Assembly (NCBI RefSeq): GCF_001012825.1
Contig: NZ_LCZJ02000012.1
Coordinates: 1-64,000 of the forward strand
Direction of reading: 5' to 3'
DNA length: 64,000 nt
Origin: Paenibacillus etheri
Lineage (GTDB): Bacteria > Bacillota > Bacilli > Paenibacillales > Paenibacillaceae
Below, piece by piece: positions 60,894 through 64,000 of the stretch (its first letter is position 1; every line of letters begins with the position of its first letter). The notes under the pieces were generated by a model. It worked only from the letters and a program-made list of their open reading frames with translations, was not told the DNA's origin and ran no database searches. The position numbers and the translations under genes are program-made.

Positions 60894-61898
60894 ATGAACC
60901 CAACAATTAAAGATGTTGCACAAAAAGCGAACGTTTCCATTGCGACAGTCTCTCGCGTGCTAAACAATTTAAGTGGGTACTCCGACAAGACGAAACAAAA
61001 GGTAAATGAGGCTATCAAAGAACTCGGCTATCAACCTAACGCAATTGCTCGTGGCCTAATCAATAAGCGTACGCAGACCATTGGTGTAATGTTTCCAAGT
61101 GTATCTGGAGCGTTCTCCTCCGATCTGCTTAAAGGCATTGAGGAATTGGCCAATGACCGCAATTACAGTGTAATGGTCTGTAATACCGACCAGGATGGTA
61201 AACGAACGTTAAAGTACTTGCAGCTTCTGAGGGAGAAGCAGGTCGATGGCATTATTTACTCTAGTGAGGTCTTGAAGAAAGAGTATTACGATGTGCTAGA
61301 GACCATGAAGATCCCCGTTGTGTTGGTTTCTTCCCAAACGGAATTTGCCAGTGTACCTTACGTGAAAGTAGACGACTACCAGGCTGCTTATGATGCTACT
61401 CTCTACTTAATTTCCAAAGGTCATAGCAAAATCGCCATGATCAGCGGAAACCCAAGCGATGCTATCGCTGGTGCACCCAGAGCTGAGGGATATCGTAAAG
61501 CGCTTGAAGCGAATGGGATTCCTTTCGACAGCCGTTATCTCACTTTTGGAGACTTTCTGTATGAAAGCGGGAGCATTGCAATGGAAGCTCTCTTGGAGCA
61601 AGCCCCTGATGTCACTGCCGTCTTTGCCGCTAGTGATGAAATGGCAATTGGTGCTCTTTCCACTGTCATCAAATATGGTTTAAGTGTTCCAGAGGATATC
61701 TCAATTATGGGCTATGACGATCTTGGAATGGCGAAAATGATTATTCCTCCGTTAACTACAGTGCGTCAACCACTGTACGATATTGGTAAGATCGCCGTGG
61801 AGAAGCTTATTCAGATGATTGAAACAGGCGAGACTGTGGATAGCAAAATTGTCGATCACTTAATCGTGGAAAGACAAACGGTAAGATCACTTACCTGA
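60894..61898 (+). CDS. LacI-family transcriptional regulator
   Basis: A 334-residue LacI/GalR regulator. The N-terminal HTH reads TIKDVAQKANVSIATVSRVL and the hinge LGYQPNAIARGLINKRTQT, which together bind palindromes with a central CG, as seen in the operators here. The periplasmic-binding-like sensor has VMFPSVSGAFSSDLLKGIEE and MGYDDLGMAKMIIPPLTTVR. AAGGAG lies nine bases before the ATG. It is upstream of an ABC sugar importer and divergent from the AraC sugar operon. Confidence 0.95.
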   Translation: MNPTIKDVAQKANVSIATVSRVLNNLSGYSDKTKQKVNEAIKELGYQPNAIARGLINKRTQTIGVMFPSVSGAFSSDLLKGIEELANDRNYSVMVCNTDQDGKRTLKYLQLLREKQVDGIIYSSEVLKKEYYDVLETMKIPVVLVSSQTEFASVPYVKVDDYQAAYDATLYLISKGHSKIAMISGNPSDAIAGAPRAEGYRKALEANGIPFDSRYLTFGDFLYESGSIAMEALLEQAPDVTAVFAASDEMAIGALSTVIKYGLSVPEDISIMGYDDLGMAKMIIPPLTTVRQPLYDIGKIAVEKLIQMIETGETVDSKIVDHLIVERQTVRSLT

Positions 61899-61917
61899 GT
61901 CTTTTTACCTCTTTTAC

Positions 61918-61952
61918 GTAAACGTTTACTCTCTTTATTGGTAATGTATACC
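61918..61952 (+). promoter_or_regulatory. importer promoter with perfect LacI operator
   Basis: GTAAACGTTTAC (61918-61929) is a perfect 12-base palindrome overlapping a candidate -35 TTTACT (61925-61930), 16 bases before TATACC. A degenerate copy GTACATGTTTAA occurs at 61995. The importer gene starts at 62055. Confidence 0.65.
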
Positions 61953-62054
61953 TGCCGCCTATAAGTAGCAGAATATCAATTAGTTTTCATTTACGTACAT
62001 GTTTAATCTCTTACATGTTCATAATACCAAACAAATTATTAGGAGGATTTAATC

Positions 62055-63314
62055 ATGAAAAAAACAATCAAACCCGTAGTGGTTAGCGTACTGGCTATGT
62101 CCGTACTTAGTGCCTGTGGCAGCAATGCGGCTGACAACAGCGCAAATAGTGGTGGAAATGCCTCCTCCGGTGACAAGGTCAAAGTCGAGTTTTTCCAAAA
62201 TAAAACCGAAGCCAAAGCCACCTTCGACAAGCTGGTTGCGAAATTCAATGAAGCCAATCCAAATATTGTTGTCACACAGGTTAACCCGCCAGATGCTGAA
62301 ACGGTATTGAAAACTCGTGCAGCTAAGAAAGATATTCCTGACGTGGTAGGGATCGGAGCAACTGACACCTACAAAACGTTATCTGGCAGCGGTCTTTTTG
62401 AAGATTTCACAGGCGATCCACTCGCTGAGAATATCCAGCCAGCATATCTCCAAATGCTGAAAGACTTGACAGGTTCGAACGAACTGAATGGTCTTCCGTT
62501 CTCCTCAAACGCAAGTGGCGTCATTTACAATAAAGCGATGTTCGCTGAAGCTGGTGTTACTGTTCCAACAACTTGGGATGAGTTCATGGCTGTCGCTCAA
62601 AAGTTCAAGGACAGCGGTAAAAATGCTTTTTACCTGACACTGAAGGATTCATGGACAACACTTACACCGTTCAACTCCCTTGCGACGATCATTAAAGGAA
62701 ATGATTTCTTCAAGGAGCGTACGGCAGGCACTGTAACCTTCGCAGACAGCTATACCGAGGTTGCTGAAAAGCTGCTTAAGCTGACCGAATTCGGACAAAA
62801 GGATATTTTTGGTAAAGGTTACAATGACGGCAACACAGCATTCGCTAAAGGTGAATCCGCAATGTACCTGCAAGGCGTATGGGCGATCCCAGAAATCGTG
62901 AAAGCCAATCCATCCATTGAACTTGGCGTATTCCCATTCCCAGCGACAAATAATGCTGCCGATAACAAGGTCATTTCTGGCGTAGATACATTACTGACTA
63001 TTTCCAAGAACACTAAACATAAAGAAGAAGCAAAGAAATTCGTAGACTTCCTGCTTCAACCTGAGAATGTTAGCCTATACATCAATGAGCAAAAAGCATT
63101 CCCAGCTGTACAAGGTGTAACACAAGATGATCCAACGATGGATGGCTTCAAAGAAGCGTTTACCGCTGGCAACTTGGCTGACTTTGCTGACCACTACATC
63201 CCAAGTGCGATGAAAGTAGATACCATTAACCAATCCTTCTTGCAAAAGAAAGATATTAAAGCTTACCTGGAACAGCTTGATAAGGAATGGGATAAAGTAG
63301 CTAACCGGAAATAA
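62055..63314 (+). CDS. ABC sugar transporter substrate-binding lipoprotein
   Basis: A 419-residue extracellular binding protein of the family 1 (MsmE/MalE-like) type. The signal peptide ends in the lipobox LSAC (cysteine at about residue 21), and the body includes FDKLVAKFNEANPNIVVTQV, GLPFSSNASGVIYNKAMFAE and GVTVPTTWDEFMAVAQKF. It should capture an oligosaccharide. GGAGG lies six bases before the ATG. It stands first in the importer operon behind the LacI operator and is followed by the permease. Confidence 0.9.
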   Translation: MKKTIKPVVVSVLAMSVLSACGSNAADNSANSGGNASSGDKVKVEFFQNKTEAKATFDKLVAKFNEANPNIVVTQVNPPDAETVLKTRAAKKDIPDVVGIGATDTYKTLSGSGLFEDFTGDPLAENIQPAYLQMLKDLTGSNELNGLPFSSNASGVIYNKAMFAEAGVTVPTTWDEFMAVAQKFKDSGKNAFYLTLKDSWTTLTPFNSLATIIKGNDFFKERTAGTVTFADSYTEVAEKLLKLTEFGQKDIFGKGYNDGNTAFAKGESAMYLQGVWAIPEIVKANPSIELGVFPFPATNNAADNKVISGVDTLLTISKNTKHKEEAKKFVDFLLQPENVSLYINEQKAFPAVQGVTQDDPTMDGFKEAFTAGNLADFADHYIPSAMKVDTINQSFLQKKDIKAYLEQLDKEWDKVANRK

Positions 63315-63336
63315 ACAGATCAGACAAACATGAACC

Positions 63337-63379
63337 GCGAAAGAGAACAGGGCTTCTTTCCCTCTTCTCTTTCGCTTTT
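63337..63379 (+). terminator. hairpin between binding-protein and permease genes
   Basis: GCGAAAGAGAACAGGG pairs with CCCTCTTCTCTTTCGC with one bulge, followed by TTTT. Such hairpins after binding-protein genes commonly allow partial read-through or protect the upstream mRNA, giving more binding protein than permease. Confidence 0.75.
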
Positions 63380-63396
63380 ACAATGAGGAGGATTAC

Positions 63397-64000
63397 ATGA
63401 TGGCCAAACGCCGAGTCGCCTTTTATCTGATGACTATACCGGCATTACTTCTTTTCTTTGCCTTTCATACCTTTCCTGCACTGCAGGGTATATATTATTC
63501 GTTCACGAACTGGGACGGCTTTAGTGACAGCTTTGATTACGTAGGATTTAAGAACTTCATTAACATTTTTCAAGATGAAAATGTGTTGAATTCATATGTG
63601 TTCACTTTTAAATATGCCATCCTTACAACTATTCTTATCAACGTCATCAGCTTGTTGATTGCACTTGGACTTAACGCCAAAATTAAAGCTAAAAACTTTT
63701 TCCGTGGCGTATATTTCTTGCCGAATATCCTCAGCGTATTGATTGTTGGTTTTATTTTTAACTATTTGTTCGCTAATGTATTCCCAATTTGGGGTGCGAA
63801 GATCGGCAGTGAATTCTTATCACAGAACATTCTCGGTAACTCGGACTGGGCTTGGATCGGTATCGTCATTGTAGCCGTTTGGCAGGGGATTGCTTATAAC
63901 ACGATTCTCTATCTGGCGGGTCTTCAAACCATTCCTCATGATCTTTACGAAGCTTCCAATCTGGACGGCGCTAGCCGCTGGAGAGAATTCTGGAGTATTA
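63397..64000 (+). CDS. ABC sugar transporter permease, N-terminal part (cut by window edge)
   Basis: The 201 visible residues start MMAKRRVAFYLMTIPALLLF and contain about five membrane helices. Towards the edge the cytoplasmic EAA loop begins as LYEASNLDGASRWREFWSI, the ATPase-contact motif of MalF/LacF-like permeases. AGGAGG lies just before the first of two ATGs. It belongs to the same operon as the binding protein. A second permease should follow outside the window; MsmK-type ATPases are often encoded elsewhere. Confidence 0.9.
   Translation, partial: MMAKRRVAFYLMTIPALLLFFAFHTFPALQGIYYSFTNWDGFSDSFDYVGFKNFINIFQDENVLNSYVFTFKYAILTTILINVISLLIALGLNAKIKAKNFFRGVYFLPNILSVLIVGFIFNYLFANVFPIWGAKIGSEFLSQNILGNSDWAWIGIVIVAVWQGIAYNTILYLAGLQTIPHDLYEASNLDGASRWREFWSI

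Noticed and set aside
1-64000. CRISPR array, rRNA operon or replication origin
   Set aside because: No regularly spaced direct repeats with unique spacers beside cas genes, no rRNA sequence and no DnaA-box cluster were seen. The spaced palindromes at 47 kb are too few and are not direct repeats of CRISPR length.

Overview
The window looks like a chromosomal segment of a low-to-moderate GC, endospore-forming Firmicute, most likely Paenibacillus or a close relative. This rests on recognising protein families, not on a database search. Spore-former markers are a CmpA-like cortex morphogenetic peptide (4878-5015), a Spo0E-type phosphatase (34815-34988) and the conserved ydcC-alr-ndoAI-ndoA locus (31239-34572). 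S-layer-homology and copper-amine-oxidase-like domain proteins, strong GGAGG ribosome binding sites and many TTG/GTG starts also fit.

Layout. 1-5300: an IS30-family element cut by the window edge interrupts a methyltransferase gene; a tRNA-Asn/tRNA-Ser operon, an MBL hydrolase, a decayed Lrp fragment, a pentapeptide-repeat protein, an SprT-like protein and small sporulation or membrane genes follow. 5300-17100: a 1120-residue DUF5107/TPR protein with a divergent AraC regulator, small accessory genes, two clear pseudogenes (a ribosomal-protection GTPase and an internally deleted SDR), an SLH/PrcB-like surface protein, and a UvrC-like GIY-YIG protein that seems to start at AUU. 17100-24860: an aminophosphonate operon (pbfA-like, phnX, phnW and an ABC importer) with a divergent DeoR regulator. 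25200-34600: a chemoreceptor, tex, a TetR-regulated MFS pump with two matching operators, and the alr/toxin-antitoxin locus. 34800-40900: an RNPP-like HTH-TPR regulator next to a Spo0E-like gene, a broken sigma/anti-sigma pair, an intact sigma/anti-sigma pair, MarR and a bactofilin-like protein. 40950-50900: a lipoprotein/TatD pair, a phosphatase, an MFS pump with a winged-helix/TPR regulator, and an ECF sigma/anti-sigma/large TPR protein operon preceded by a palindrome array. 51000-55450: RDD protein, frameshifted FlaR-like kinase, an ABC-F ATPase with an attenuator-like leader, and an L,D-transpeptidase. 55600-64000: cutC and a sugar-catabolic region (isomerase, ThuA, Gfo/Idh/MocA, AraC) divergent from a LacI regulator and ABC sugar importer.

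How the genes work together. The phosphonate operon can import 2-aminoethylphosphonate, transaminate it (PhnW) or deaminate its hydroxylated form (PbfA), and cleave phosphonoacetaldehyde (PhnX). In the right-hand region, near-identical GTAAGCGTTTAC-type operators lie on the AraC, LacI and importer promoters, pointing to one sugar regulon. Several stress or signalling modules (ECF sigma pairs, HTH-TPR regulators) are closely packed, and at least six genes are broken, so the 2-14 kb part in particular has been eroding.

The best candidates for less-described biology are the ABC-F leader with its uORF and terminator, the HTH-TPR/Spo0E pair, the dispersed palindromic 17-mers with recurring 50-52 and 62-64 bp spacing, and two genes with non-canonical AUU and CUG starts.
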